DNA from: Loktanella sp. PT4BL
GTDB taxonomy: Bacteria > Pseudomonadota > Alphaproteobacteria > Rhodobacterales > Rhodobacteraceae
Length of the DNA: 64,000 nucleotides
Direction: 5' to 3'
Assembly: GCF_003201935.1 (NCBI RefSeq)
Contig: NZ_QJJL01000003.1
Location: forward strand, 496,001 to 560,000
Shown here: positions 26,007-34,632 of the stretch, one piece after another
How positions within the stretch are numbered: position 1 is the first letter of the stretch
How the letters are laid out: every line of letters begins with the position of its first letter
Made by a program: the position numbers and the translations under genes
The notes under the pieces: model-generated
Told to the model about the DNA's origin: nothing
The model's database searches: none
The model's input: the letters and a program-made list of their open reading frames with translations, nothing else

Positions 26007-26902
26007 TAGTCGTTCCCTTTCGTTTTCAAATTGACGCCCTCACGCTGGAGGCGGTCACGCAGTACATTAATTTCAATATCCATATCGCTGCGGTCATCGA
26101 GCATCATCTTGTCGGTGCGTGCAGCAAAATTCTGTTCAAGATCGTCGAGCAGCGCCTCATAGGCGGCGCGGGCATCGGCGTCTTTGTTGCGGTTGTAAAG
26201 ATCGACGAACTTGAGTGTCGCATCCCGTGCGCCCATCAGATAAACGCCCAGGAATTTGCGCGCACCGGTCAGGTCACGCGGGTCTTCCTCGACGGTGCGG
26301 ATCATCCGGCGGGCGATCTCCTGAAAATCCTCGACGCGTTCTGTCAGGCGGCGGTCGGAGACAGTCTCGATCTGGCGTTTCATAACATCCAGATGCGCCT
26401 CGGCCTGATCGACGACGCGGGCGACACGGTCTTGCTGAAAGCTGTCGACCCCTTCCATGCGTTTGTCCGTCATCGGGTCGATCCCGAAGGTCGCGGTATG
26501 CAGACCAGCCGCGGCGATCCCGTAGAGGACGGCACCAACCGTGCCGCTGTCACCTGTGTAAGCCGCAATTGCCACGCCCACGCCTGTCAGTGCCGTGGCG
26601 AGCATTTTGCGTGGCAGGGCAGGACGCCGCGCCACTTTGCGGGCGTTATAGGCCGCTTCGGCCGCAAGCCCCTCTTGCAAGAGCCAAGCCGCAAGCGTCA
26701 GAACGGCCGCGCCGACAAGTGCAGTCACCAGCGTGACCGGACCGTCATTCAGCGATGTTGCAGCCAAGACAATGGCAGGCACATAGAGCAGTTTGACCCG
26801 CCCGTCCGCTGGCTTTGCGACAGCCCCCCGTGGGGCATCGCCGCGCTTGCCTGTCCCCTGCTGCCCGTCGGGGCTGAATTTGCCTCCAAAACGTTTTGCC
26901 AT
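26006..26902 (-). CDS. XpaC-like (5-bromo-4-chloroindolyl phosphate hydrolysis) protein
   Basis: A 298-residue protein: a basic N-terminus (MAKRFGGKFSPDG), two to four hydrophobic segments up to about residue 150, and a helical cytoplasmic domain including HLDVMKRQIETVSDRRLTERVEDFQEIARRMIRTVEEDPRDL, typical of the XpaC family. This family co-occurs with TelA. The name comes from a Bacillus phenotype; enzymatic activity is not demonstrated by the sequence. The start at 26902 shares its A with the previous stop (TGATG), so translation is coupled. Confidence 0.8.
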   Translation of the reverse strand: MAKRFGGKFSPDGQQGTGKRGDAPRGAVAKPADGRVKLLYVPAIVLAATSLNDGPVTLVTALVGAAVLTLAAWLLQEGLAAEAAYNARKVARRPALPRKMLATALTGVGVAIAAYTGDSGTVGAVLYGIAAAGLHTATFGIDPMTDKRMEGVDSFQQDRVARVVDQAEAHLDVMKRQIETVSDRRLTERVEDFQEIARRMIRTVEEDPRDLTGARKFLGVYLMGARDATLKFVDLYNRNKDADARAAYEALLDDLEQNFAARTDKMMLDDRSDMDIEINVLRDRLQREGVNLKTKGND

Positions 26903-27105
26903 CAGGCCGCCCCCAACCAACCGGTTGTGACCCCAAATAGCAGGACAACCAGCAAGGCATAGGTGATGCGTCGGAATTTCGCGGGCATGTCGTCAGGTTC
27001 CTTTGTGGCGCTCGTGCGGGCGACGGCTGTCATTGTTCCTATTAGGGCCGTGATTGCAATCGCAACCACCGCCACAAAGGCAACAATGAAGATCAATCGC
27101 AACAT
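26902..27105 (-). CDS. Small two-helix membrane protein
   Basis: A 67-residue protein with two membrane segments (LIFIVAFVAVVAIAITALI and ITYALLVVLLFGVTTGWLGA) joined by a short polar loop. It is the first gene of the TelA/XpaC/SPFH unit, and its stop overlaps the ATG of the XpaC-like gene (TGATG), which argues that it is real. No family is recognised. The upstream 250 bp (27106-27356) separate it from rluB and must contain the promoter for the whole unit. Confidence 0.65.
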   Translation of the reverse strand: MLRLIFIVAFVAVVAIAITALIGTMTAVARTSATKEPDDMPAKFRRITYALLVVLLFGVTTGWLGAA

Positions 27106-27356
27106 TTTCGCGTAACTCCGCCGGTTTATTCATCTTCCAGATAGGATGCGTGCGATATGTTTGCGAGAGCCTCGGAAACTCCGCGCATCTGCCACCCGGT
27201 TGGGGCAGACTGCTTGCTGGCAGCAGGCCAGCAGTCATGACCGCCCTCAAAAAAACAGGCGGCCATGCTTTCGGTCGCAAACAAATCAGCCAAAGCAATC
27301 GTTCCTAAAATACTCTCAAGGTACAGAATGCATAAGGGCGTTCATTGCGACAAGGT

Positions 27357-28163
27357 TCAACTTGACCGCTTTTTCCCCCTTGTGGGGCGATTGACGGTTC
27401 TGCGGACAGGTTTTTTCTGTGCCGGTTGTTCGGCAAGTCCAAGCTGGTCGCGCAGAACGCGCTGTTTGACCTCTTCGACGTCACCCTGCTTGAGCGCGCC
27501 TAACTGGAACGGCCCGTAACTCACACGGATCAGGCGGTTCACTGTTACGCCGATCTCGCCCATCGCGCGGCGGATTTCGCGGTTCTTGCCTTCACGCAGG
27601 CTGACGGTCAGCCATGCGTTTGCCCCTTGCTGGCGGTCAAAGGTCACGACCATGGGTTGGTAATTCACGCCGTCCACGGTGATGCCTGCGCGCAATTCAT
27701 CAAGCTTGGCTTCGGAGACGGATCCGTTGATCCGCACACGGTAGCGCCGCAGCCATCCGGTCGCGGGCAGTTCGAGCTTGCGCTTGATCTCGCCGTCGTT
27801 GGTCAGCAGCAAGAGACCTTCGGAATTCAGATCAAGCCGCCCCACCGACATCACACGCGGCATCGTGTCGGGCAGCGATGCAAAGACCGTCGGGCGGTCT
27901 TTTTCATCACGTTCGGTTGTCACCAGGCCTGCAGGTTTGTGATAGAGCCAGAGGCGTGCGGGCTCGGGTGCGCCCACCTGCTTGCCATCCACGACGATCC
28001 GGTCGGATGCGGTGATATTCAGCGCGGGGCTGGTGATGGTTTTGCCATTCACGCTGACGCGGCCGTCTTCGATCATGCGCTCGGCTTCGCGGCGGCTGGC
28101 GACACCTGCGCGCGAGAGGACTTTGGCGATCCGGTCGCCTGGGGGAGGGGTATCTGTGCTCAT
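27357..28163 (-). CDS. rluB: 23S rRNA pseudouridine synthase (RluB/RsuA family)
   Basis: A 268-residue protein with an N-terminal S4 RNA-binding domain (RIAKVLSRAGVASRREAERMIEDGRVSVNG) and the pseudouridine synthase domain with catalytic Asp in VGRLDLNSEGLLLLTNDG. The conserved REGKNREIRRAM motif and a basic tail (KKPVRRTVNRPTRGKKRSS) are present. RluB modifies helix 89 of 23S rRNA (position 2605 in E. coli); close paralogs modify other sites, so the exact target is probable rather than certain. The ATG at 28163 begins MSTDTPPPGDRIAK. It is divergent from tadA. Confidence 0.9.
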   Translation of the reverse strand: MSTDTPPPGDRIAKVLSRAGVASRREAERMIEDGRVSVNGKTITSPALNITASDRIVVDGKQVGAPEPARLWLYHKPAGLVTTERDEKDRPTVFASLPDTMPRVMSVGRLDLNSEGLLLLTNDGEIKRKLELPATGWLRRYRVRINGSVSEAKLDELRAGITVDGVNYQPMVVTFDRQQGANAWLTVSLREGKNREIRRAMGEIGVTVNRLIRVSYGPFQLGALKQGDVEEVKQRVLRDQLGLAEQPAQKKPVRRTVNRPTRGKKRSS

Positions 28164-28227
28164 ATGGCTCCCATATCCGCTTTGATCGCCCCTTGCCAGA
28201 GATAGCCGCGTCAGTGCATCACAAGAC

Positions 28228-28674
28228 ATGGATTTTCGCTCATACATGGATGTAGCCTTGCAAGAGGCCCGCGCCGCAGGTGCGCGCGGTGAGGTGCCCG
28301 TGGGCGCTGTGATCGCAGGGCCCGCGGGCGTGATCGCACAAGCAGGCAACCGGACACGGGAATTGCACGATCCCACCGCCCACGCCGAGATACTGGCCAT
28401 CCGCGCGGCCTGTGCTGCCTTGGGGCAGGAACGGCTGACGGGCTATGATCTCTATGTCACGCTGGAGCCGTGCCCGATGTGCGCGGCTGCGATCAGCAAC
28501 GCGCGGATTGCGCGGCTTTATTACGGGGCGGCTGACCCGAAATCAGGCGGCGTCGCCCAAGGGCCGCGTATCTTCCAGCATGCGCAATGCCACCATGCCC
28601 CCGAAGTCTATGATGGCATTGCCGCGCAGCCCTCGGAAGCATTGCTCAAGGATTTCTTTGCTGCAAAGCGCTAG
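28228..28674 (+). CDS. tadA: tRNA adenosine(34) deaminase
   Basis: A 148-residue cytidine deaminase-fold enzyme with HAE (H52-A-E54) and PCPMC (C82, C85), the zinc ligands and general-base Glu. The N-terminal GEVPVGAVIAGPAGVIAQAGNRTREL block is characteristic of TadA. It converts adenosine to inosine at tRNA-Arg(ACG) wobble position 34. The gene converges with the metal-dependent hydrolase, sharing a CTAG between the stops (28671-28674). Confidence 0.95.
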   Translation: MDFRSYMDVALQEARAAGARGEVPVGAVIAGPAGVIAQAGNRTRELHDPTAHAEILAIRAACAALGQERLTGYDLYVTLEPCPMCAAAISNARIARLYYGAADPKSGGVAQGPRIFQHAQCHHAPEVYDGIAAQPSEALLKDFFAAKR

Positions 28675-29342
28675 ATTTCCACGGTTTCCATTACGGCCGG
28701 TGTGCGCACGTCCACGTCCGGCAAAGCATCGACCAGCGGCTGGGCGCTTTGTGCCAGCAAGGGGAATGTCGCGTAGTGGGCGGGGATCACGGTCTTGAAG
28801 TTGAAATAGCGTTTGGCCGCATATGCGGCACCTTCCATACCCATCGTATAATGACCCCCACAACACAGGATACCGATATCGGGGTTATAGAAATCCCCCA
28901 TCCAGTCCATATCGGCCATGATATCGGTGTCACCCGAGACATAGATCGTATGGCCTTCGCCCTTGATCATATAGCCCGCTTCGGTTCCGGCGTAGGCCGC
29001 CCCGACCGAGGAGGAATGCGTCGCCTGCACCATCGACACCAGCGCGCCGCCCAGATCAACCGTGCCGCCTTTGTTGAATTCCACCGTCTCATGGGCGTCA
29101 AAGATCGCGCAAAGCTCGGGGATGCCGACGACGAAAGCACCGGTTTCCTTGGCAATCGCGTCCACCTCGGAGGTGTGGTCGAAATGGCCGTGGGTCAACA
29201 GGATATGGGTGGCACCGGAAAGGGCCGCAGCGCGGTGTTCATTGGGAAATGAGGGGTTTCCCTCAAGCCACGGGTCAATCAGCAGAACCGCGCCTTCGAT
29301 TTCAATGCGGAAACTTGCGTGTCCCAACCAAGTGATTTTCAT
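28671..29342 (-). CDS. UPF0173 metal-dependent hydrolase (metallo-beta-lactamase fold)
   Basis: A 223-residue enzyme. The metal-binding HGHFDH motif lies at residues 51-56, with later ligands H in QATHSSS, D in VSGDTDI and H in IPAHYATF. Length and opening MKITWLGHASFRIE match the UPF0173 (YtkL-like) group, putative hydrolases with unknown substrate. The cytosolic location follows from the lack of a signal. The ATG at 29342 is the family start. It is divergent from the ceramidase-like gene, with a 54-bp gap. Confidence 0.87.
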   Translation of the reverse strand: MKITWLGHASFRIEIEGAVLLIDPWLEGNPSFPNEHRAAALSGATHILLTHGHFDHTSEVDAIAKETGAFVVGIPELCAIFDAHETVEFNKGGTVDLGGALVSMVQATHSSSVGAAYAGTEAGYMIKGEGHTIYVSGDTDIMADMDWMGDFYNPDIGILCCGGHYTMGMEGAAYAAKRYFNFKTVIPAHYATFPLLAQSAQPLVDALPDVDVRTPAVMETVEI

Positions 29343-29396
29343 ATTGCTCTCCCTCGCTTTGGCGTCAGGATAGGGGCAAAGAACGGAGGGGCCAAG

Positions 29397-30050
29397 GTGA
29401 ATTGGTTTGAACAGATTGATGGTTACTGCGAGCGCACGGATTTCACCTATTGGTCCGAACCGCTGAACGCGCTGACCAATCTGGCATTCATTATTGCGGC
29501 CCTGATCCTGTGGCGACGCAGCGCGGGCGTGCCGATGGCACGGGTGCTTTGCGGCATTCTCTTTGCCATTGGCGTGGGCAGTTTCCTGTTTCACACCCAT
29601 GCCACGATCTGGGCCATGCTGTTGGATGTGCTGCCGATTGGCGTTTTCATCCTGATCTATCTTTTCGTCGTGAACCGCGACATGGTGCCAATGGGGCATT
29701 GGTATGCGGTTTTCGCAACGGCCCTGTTCATTCCCTATGCCGCCGTGCTGGTGCCTGTACTGAACCAGTTTCCCTTTATCCGCATTTCCAACTTCTACTG
29801 GACCGTGCCGATCCTCTTGGCCATCTACGCCCTGATCCTGCGGCACAAACCGGGAATCGCCCGTGGTTTTTTACAGGGGGCGGCACTTTTGTGCCTGTCG
29901 ATCACCATCCGTTCGCTTGATGAAATCCTGTGCGATGCGATCCCGATTGGCACGCATTTCATGTGGCATGTCCTGAACGGGATCATGCTGGGCTTTATGA
30001 TCCATGTTTACACACGCCATATGCTTGCGACTGGCCGCACGGGGCGGTAA
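29397..30050 (+). CDS. Ceramidase-like (CREST) membrane hydrolase
   Basis: A 217-residue protein with about seven membrane helices and the CREST superfamily zinc-hydrolase motifs: FHTHATIWAMLLDVLP in the first half and HFMWHVLNG near the C-terminus, plus N-terminal CERTDFTYWSEPLNALTN. Eukaryotic relatives are alkaline ceramidases; in this bacterium a lipid-amide or other membrane substrate is possible, but it is unproven. The start is GTG at 29397 with a strong GGAGGGG ribosome site (29384-29391); an upstream alternative lacks one. It is followed after 33 bp by gatC. Confidence 0.78.
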   Translation: MNWFEQIDGYCERTDFTYWSEPLNALTNLAFIIAALILWRRSAGVPMARVLCGILFAIGVGSFLFHTHATIWAMLLDVLPIGVFILIYLFVVNRDMVPMGHWYAVFATALFIPYAAVLVPVLNQFPFIRISNFYWTVPILLAIYALILRHKPGIARGFLQGAALLCLSITIRSLDEILCDAIPIGTHFMWHVLNGIMLGFMIHVYTRHMLATGRTGR

Positions 30051-30083
30051 ACGCAGCGGATAGATTTACCGGAGATTTTCCCC

Positions 30084-30371
30084 ATGTCGATTGACACCGA
30101 AACCGCCCGCCGTGTGGCCAAGCTTGCCCGCATCAAGGTGGAAGACGACGCCCTGCCAGCGCTGGCATCCGAATTCAGCGCGATTTTGGGGTTTATTGAG
30201 CAACTCAACGAAGTGGATGTGGAAGGTGTCGAGCCGATGACATCCGTGACCCCCCAGCGCCTGAAGCGCCGCGCGGATGTCGTCACCGACGGCAACCAGC
30301 AAGCGGCGGTGTTGAAGAACGCCCCCGACGCGCGTGAAGGCTTTTTTGCTGTGCCAAAGGTGGTGGAATAA
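30084..30371 (+). CDS. gatC: Asp/Glu-tRNA amidotransferase subunit C
   Basis: A 95-residue GatC of normal length. It begins [22 protein letters not shown] and continues [30 protein letters not shown], both diagnostic. It is the small assembly subunit of GatCAB, which converts Glu-tRNA-Gln and Asp-tRNA-Asn to Gln- and Asn-tRNA. The stop overlaps the gatA start (TAATG), coupling the two subunits. gatB is not in this window. Confidence 0.94.
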   Translation: MSIDTETARRVAKLARIKVEDDALPALASEFSAILGFIEQLNEVDVEGVEPMTSVTPQRLKRRADVVTDGNQQAAVLKNAPDAREGFFAVPKVVE

Positions 30372-31858
30372 TGTCCGATCTGACCAAACTGACCATCGCG
30401 CAGGCCCGTGACGCCATGCGCAAAGGCGAGACCACCAGTGCCGAGATCACATCCGCCTGTCTGACCGCCATTGAGGGTGCAGACGCGCTGGGCGCTTTCG
30501 TGCACCACACACCCGAAATCGCGACGGCACAGGCCGCCGCCGCCGATACCCGTATCAAGGCCGGTGATGCGCCCGATATGTGCGGCATTCCGCTGGGGAT
30601 CAAAGACCTGTTTTGCACCAAAGGTGTGCCCTCACAGGCCGCGTCTCGCATTCTTGAAGGGTTCAAGCCCGAGTATGAGAGCACGATCACAAGCCAGCTT
30701 TTTGATGCAGGTGCGGTCATGTTGGGCAAGCTCAACATGGACGAATTCGCGATGGGCTCGTCAAACGAGACCTCGGTTTACGGCAATGCGGTCAATCCGT
30801 GGAAGCGCGCGGGCGACGATACAGCCCTGACGCCCGGTGGCTCATCTGGCGGGTCGGCCAGCGCTGTTGCCGCCGACCTTTGTCTTGCTGCCACGGGTAC
30901 CGACACGGGCGGCTCCATCCGCCAGCCTGCGGCCTTTACCGGTATCACCGGTCTGAAGCCTACCTACGGCCGCGTGTCGCGCTGGGGGATTGTGGCCTTT
31001 GCCTCGTCACTGGATCAGGCGGGGCCGATGACCAAGGACGTGCGCGACGCGGCCATCATGCTGACCGCCATGGCGGGCCATGACCCGCTGGACAGCACCA
31101 GTGCCGATATTCCGGTGCCGGATTTTGAAGCTGCCCTGACAGGCGACATTCGCGGCAAAACGATTGGTATCCCCAAAGAATACCGGATGGAGGGCATGCC
31201 CGCCGAGATCGAGAAGCTGTGGGAAGATGGCACCGCGATGCTGAAAGACGCAGGCGCGAAGATTGTCGATATCTCGCTGCCGCATACGAAATATGCGCTG
31301 CCCGCTTACTATGTGATTGCGCCCGCCGAGGCTTCTTCGAACCTTGCCCGCTATGACGGTGTGCGCTTTGGCCACCGTGCCAAGCTTGCGCATGGGGACG
31401 GCATCACCGAGATGTATGAAAAGACCCGCGCCGAGGGCTTTGGCCCCGAAGTGCAGCGCCGTGTAATGGTTGGCACCTATGTGCTGTCAGCGGGTTTCTA
31501 TGATGCCTACTACAACCGTGCGCGCCGTGTGCGGGCGCTGATCAAGCAGGACTTTGACCGTGTCTTTGCGGACGGCGTCGATGCGATCCTGACGCCGGCC
31601 ACGCCGTCGGCGGCCTTCGGACTGGGCGAGATGACCAATGCCGACCCGATCCAGATGTACCTCAATGACGTCTTTACCGTGACGGTGAACCTTGCAGGTC
31701 TGCCGGGCATTGCGGTGCCTACCGGACAGAACGCGCAAGGTCTGCCGATGGGCCTGCAATTGATCGGACGGCCCTGGGAAGAGGGTGATTTGCTGAATGT
31801 GGCTTACAGCCTCGAGCAATCGGCAGGTTTTGTAGCCAAGCCCGCCAAGTGGTGGTAA
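30371..31858 (+). CDS. gatA: Asp/Glu-tRNA amidotransferase subunit A
   Basis: A 495-residue amidase-signature enzyme. The catalytic Lys lies in [10 protein letters not shown] (about residue 77), the Ser-cis-Ser motif in GGSSGGSAS and [11 protein letters not shown], and the C-terminal [11 protein letters not shown] is typical. It hydrolyses glutamine to supply ammonia for GatB in the cytosol. Its length is standard. It follows gatC directly; the downstream gene starts 37 bp later and may be in the same transcript. Confidence 0.96.
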   Translation: MSDLTKLTIAQARDAMRKGETTSAEITSACLTAIEGADALGAFVHHTPEIATAQAAAADTRIKAGDAPDMCGIPLGIKDLFCTKGVPSQAASRILEGFKPEYESTITSQLFDAGAVMLGKLNMDEFAMGSSNETSVYGNAVNPWKRAGDDTALTPGGSSGGSASAVAADLCLAATGTDTGGSIRQPAAFTGITGLKPTYGRVSRWGIVAFASSLDQAGPMTKDVRDAAIMLTAMAGHDPLDSTSADIPVPDFEAALTGDIRGKTIGIPKEYRMEGMPAEIEKLWEDGTAMLKDAGAKIVDISLPHTKYALPAYYVIAPAEASSNLARYDGVRFGHRAKLAHGDGITEMYEKTRAEGFGPEVQRRVMVGTYVLSAGFYDAYYNRARRVRALIKQDFDRVFADGVDAILTPATPSAAFGLGEMTNADPIQMYLNDVFTVTVNLAGLPGIAVPTGQNAQGLPMGLQLIGRPWEEGDLLNVAYSLEQSAGFVAKPAKWW

Positions 31859-31895
31859 GCTTTTTCAAAACAAAGCGAAGTCTGACAGGTAGAAC

Positions 31896-32717
31896 ATGAT
31901 GAAACCGGGCATTATCATCGCACTGACATTGATCGGGCTGGGTGCCTGCGCGCCGCGAGAGGTGCCAACCGAGCGTGGGATTGGCTTTGGCGATTATGCC
32001 CAGTTCGAGCTTGAACGCGCGCGTCGCGAAGCCCAGCTCAGTGCACCGCGCGAGACCATTGTTCCCCCTGCACAGGTGAACACGATTGCATCGCAGCAAC
32101 CTGTCAATCAGACCCAAGCGATTCCGTCGAGCGCACTTGCGCAGGCCGGAATCGGCACCTCGGCGACACCAGCGCCGGCACCGGCACCGGCTCCATCTGT
32201 AGCGGCCGCAAGCCCGGCACCCGTTGCAGCCGTGCAAACCCCTAATCTTGGCGCTGATCCCTTGCGGACCCAAGGCGTGCAGGCATCGCCCAGCAATCCG
32301 GCTCCTGCATTGATCACGGGCGGTACGGGGCTTTCTGATGAGCAGAGCTTTGACGCTGTCGCAGGTCGTGAAACGATTGAAAGTGATGCGCAACGGCGTG
32401 CGGCCCAAGCTGCGGCGCGTGAACAGATCGCACCGACCGCTTTGCCCGAGCGTCCAGCGAACACTGGCCCGAATATCGTCGAATACGCGCTGAATGCGCC
32501 CAACGTGAAGGGACAGGAATGGTACAGCCGGTCACTGCTTTCGGGCGAAGGACGCTTCCGCCGTAACTGTGCGACCTATGCGACCCCTGATGACGCGCAG
32601 CGCGATTTCCTTGCGCGTGGCGGGCCCGAGCGGGACAGACGCGGTATTGACCCTGATGGTGACGGCTTTGCCTGTGGTTGGGATCCGGCACCCTTTATCC
32701 AGGCGGTGCGGAACTGA
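31896..32717 (+). CDS. Lipoprotein with C-terminal Excalibur-like motif
   Basis: A 273-residue protein with a lipoprotein signal (lipobox GLGAC, Cys about residue 19). A long disordered Ala/Pro/Gln-rich linker follows, with an APAPAPAPAP repeat around residue 90. A C-terminal compact domain (RFRRNCATYATPDDAQRDFLARGG) ends in the Excalibur-type D-x-D-x-D-G-x-x-C loop, DPDGDGFACGWDPAPF, expected to bind calcium. Such domains are found on secreted cell-surface proteins. It overlaps the following amidase gene by about 40 bp. The next gene is cell-wall related, so a wall-binding role is plausible. Confidence 0.75.
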   Translation: MMKPGIIIALTLIGLGACAPREVPTERGIGFGDYAQFELERARREAQLSAPRETIVPPAQVNTIASQQPVNQTQAIPSSALAQAGIGTSATPAPAPAPAPSVAAASPAPVAAVQTPNLGADPLRTQGVQASPSNPAPALITGGTGLSDEQSFDAVAGRETIESDAQRRAAQAAAREQIAPTALPERPANTGPNIVEYALNAPNVKGQEWYSRSLLSGEGRFRRNCATYATPDDAQRDFLARGGPERDRRGIDPDGDGFACGWDPAPFIQAVRN

Positions 32718-33427
32718 GGCTGACAACGCAGGCATCGCCCAATTGCGGGCCGCGGCGTGACGGGGCGACACCTGATATCGTGGTGATCCATTATACGGCG
32801 ATGACGTCGGCGCAGGCGGCGGCCGATACTTTGTGCAATCCCGAAACCGAAGTCTCCGCCCATTACCTGATTGCGGAAGACGGTGAGGTGATCTCACTTG
32901 TTCCCGAGGCGATGCGCGCGTGGCACGCTGGTGCTGGCGCTTGGGGATGCGTGACAGACGTCAATAGCCGTTCCATCGGGCTTGAACTGGCCAATACGGG
33001 GTTTGCCCCTTTTGCGGTAGCACAGATGGATGCGCTGACGGAACTCTTGCGCGGGATCAAGGCGCGCTGGGATATTCGGCCGGAACGGGTGATCGGCCAT
33101 TCGGATATGGCGCCGGGACGCAAGATAGATCCGGGCGTGCGTTTTGACTGGCGCAGACTGGCTGTCGAAGGGCTGTCCGTCTGGCCCTCATCAAGCGCTG
33201 GCGCGCATTCTTCGGAAGAGGGCCCGCAAGGGGCCGATGACGCGCGGTTTGCGGCTTTGATGGCCGCATTCGGTTATACAGCGACAACGGATCATGCGCT
33301 GCTCCTCAAAAGCTTCCGCATGCGCTTTCGTCCGCGCTACATAGGCCCTCTGGATACCGTTGACCTTACCATGATCACCGATCTGGCAAACCGCTTTCCC
33401 GTTGACGTGAACGCGGCTGTCGCCTAA
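32678..33427 (+). CDS. N-acetylmuramoyl-L-alanine amidase (AmiD-like)
   Basis: A protein of up to 249 residues with an amidase_2 domain: DIVVIHYTAMTSAQ (zinc His), HAGAGAWG, and HSDMAPGRKIDPGVRFDW (zinc His and catalytic region). It cleaves the amide between muramic acid and peptide and acts on cell-wall fragments; no signal peptide is visible, so it may be cytosolic like anhydro-muramyl-specific amidases. The C-terminal ALMAAFGYTATTDHALLLKSFRMRFRP resembles a peptidoglycan-binding helix bundle. The only non-rare in-frame start is TTG at 32678, inside the upstream gene; a CTG at about 32719 is another possibility. Confidence 0.82.
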   Translation: MGSGTLYPGGAELRLTTQASPNCGPRRDGATPDIVVIHYTAMTSAQAAADTLCNPETEVSAHYLIAEDGEVISLVPEAMRAWHAGAGAWGCVTDVNSRSIGLELANTGFAPFAVAQMDALTELLRGIKARWDIRPERVIGHSDMAPGRKIDPGVRFDWRRLAVEGLSVWPSSSAGAHSSEEGPQGADDARFAALMAAFGYTATTDHALLLKSFRMRFRPRYIGPLDTVDLTMITDLANRFPVDVNAAVA

Positions 33428-33437
33428 CTGCCATTTT

Positions 33438-33820
33438 GCGCGGATGGCTGGATGGCTGCGGTCCCGGAGTTGATCCGGGGTCGAGGAAAGTCCGGACTCC
33501 AAAAAGCACGGTGCCGGGTAACGCCCGGCGGGGGTAACCCTAGGGAAAGCGCCACAGAGAACAGACTACCTGACCCCGGTCAGGAAAAGGTGAAACGGTG
33601 GGGTAAGAGCCCACCGCGCGAGCGGTAACGCAAGCGGCACGGCAAGCCCCACCGGGAGCAATGCCAAATAGGGACCTCGCGCCGAAAGGCGGGGATGCTT
33701 GAGCCCCAGACGGTCCGGGTTGGCAGCTAGAGGGTGTCTGGTAACAGGCACTCCAGATGAATGGTCATCCATCCGCGGGCAACTGCGGGGGACAGAATCC
33801 GGCTTATAGGCCATCCGCGC
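33438..33820 (+). ncRNA. rnpB: RNase P RNA (class A)
   Basis: The transcript has GAGGAAAGTCCGGACTCC near its 5' end (about 33483-33500), the conserved CR-I/P4 block, and ACAGAATCCGGCTTATAG near its 3' end (about 33792-33809), which forms the other half of P4. The terminal P1 helix closes exactly: GCGCGGATGGC at 33438-33448 pairs with GCCATCCGCGC at 33810-33820. Class A bacterial architecture and a length of about 383 nt are normal for Alphaproteobacteria. It is the catalytic RNA that matures tRNA 5' ends. It starts 10 bp after the amidase gene. Confidence 0.97.
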
Positions 33821-33941
33821 ATAAACAAACCATCAGGACACCTGTTTGCTGTTGACTCGGGCCAAGGCGCGGGTAAAAGGCACCTTCTATGAGATACACG
33901 CGATGTGCCGCGCGTCGGCCCGCAATCAGAGGATATGAGAT

Positions 33942-34109
33942 ATGGCGAAGCCTACCACAATCAAAATCCGCCTGAACTCCACTGCGGGGACCGGGCACTT
34001 CTACGTCACGAAAAAGAATGCACGTACGATGACCGAAAAAATGGTCATCAAAAAGTACGATCCCGTTGTGCGCAAGCACGTCGAGTACAAGGAAGGCAAG
34101 ATCAAGTAA
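33942..34109 (+). CDS. rpmG: 50S ribosomal protein L33
   Basis: A 55-residue protein, [18 protein letters not shown] followed by [15 protein letters not shown] and a [19 protein letters not shown] end, of the cysteine-free L33 type seen in Alphaproteobacteria. It binds the 50S subunit near the E site. The ATG lies at 33942, with AGAGGA upstream. A candidate promoter TTGACT (33852-33857) with TAAAAG (33874-33879) precedes it, and a strong hairpin with a T-run follows it. It is monocistronic. Confidence 0.95.
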   Translation: MAKPTTIKIRLNSTAGTGHFYVTKKNARTMTEKMVIKKYDPVVRKHVEYKEGKIK

Positions 34110-34135
34110 TTGATCCCCTGACCTGAGAATAATCT

Positions 34136-34161
34136 GGCCGCGCATCTTGCGCGGCCTTTTT
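34136..34161 (+). terminator. Rho-independent terminator of rpmG
   Basis: GGCCGCGC at 34136-34143 pairs perfectly with GCGCGGCC at 34149-34156 around a 5-nt loop, followed by TTTTT. It lies 27 bp after the rpmG stop, in the gap before the converging MAPEG gene. Confidence 0.9.
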
Positions 34162-34166
34162 GTTTG

Positions 34167-34562
34167 TCAAAACCCCAGAAGCGTCAGGGCAAGGATCAGG
34201 ATCAACCCGATCTGTGCGGCCAGCGTCAGCCACATGCCGATAAACCGGAACCGCCAGTGGGTGCCGTGGACAGCAAAGTAGATGCCATGTAGGGCGCGCC
34301 CGACGATAAGCGCCATGGCAGCGAGGATCAGGAGGGCTTGCGATGCTCCCTGAGTCTCGGCCAATCCCATCAGAATAAGAGCAATGGGCAGCTGTTCGAC
34401 CGCATTCGCATGGCCCCGGATAGCTTTGGCCAGAATGCGGTCATCATTATCCCCCAAGACCACGCCGCCGCGTCTGCGCAACTGGATAACCTTGATCGTC
34501 AGCAAAAGGATCAGAAGCCCCGCCAAAATGGCGGTGACCGATGTAATGGGCAAGGAAGTCAT
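34167..34562 (-). CDS. MAPEG-family membrane protein
   Basis: A 131-residue protein with four membrane helices. The MAPEG motif is visible as AKAIRGHANAVEQLPIALILMGLAE (R-x-H-x-N-x-E-x-x-P) and the later GRALHGIYFA. Bacterial members are glutathione-linked or of unknown activity; no particular substrate can be named. It converges on rpmG and lies downstream of the BI-1 gene, separated from it by a terminator hairpin, so it is probably transcribed on its own. Confidence 0.88.
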   Translation of the reverse strand: MTSLPITSVTAILAGLLILLLTIKVIQLRRRGGVVLGDNDDRILAKAIRGHANAVEQLPIALILMGLAETQGASQALLILAAMALIVGRALHGIYFAVHGTHWRFRFIGMWLTLAAQIGLILILALTLLGF

Positions 34563-34581
34563 GGGTGGCTTTCGGGCAAAG

Positions 34582-34609
34582 AAAAAGGGCTGATGTTGCC
34601 ATCAGCCCT
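34582..34609 (-). terminator. Rho-independent terminator of the BI-1 gene
   Basis: On the minus strand, AGGGCTGATG and CATCAGCCCT form a 10-bp perfect stem with a 4-nt loop (34586-34609), followed by five T residues (34582-34586 read as A on the plus strand). It lies 24 bp after the stop of the BI-1 gene (34633). Confidence 0.88.
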
Positions 34610-34632
34610 CAAATCATCTTCTAGCGCAATGC

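Noticed and set aside
27106-27356. Possible small RNA or hairpin in the gap before rluB
   Set aside because: Hairpin-like CTGCTTGCTGGCAGCAGG is present but with no promoter or terminator support.
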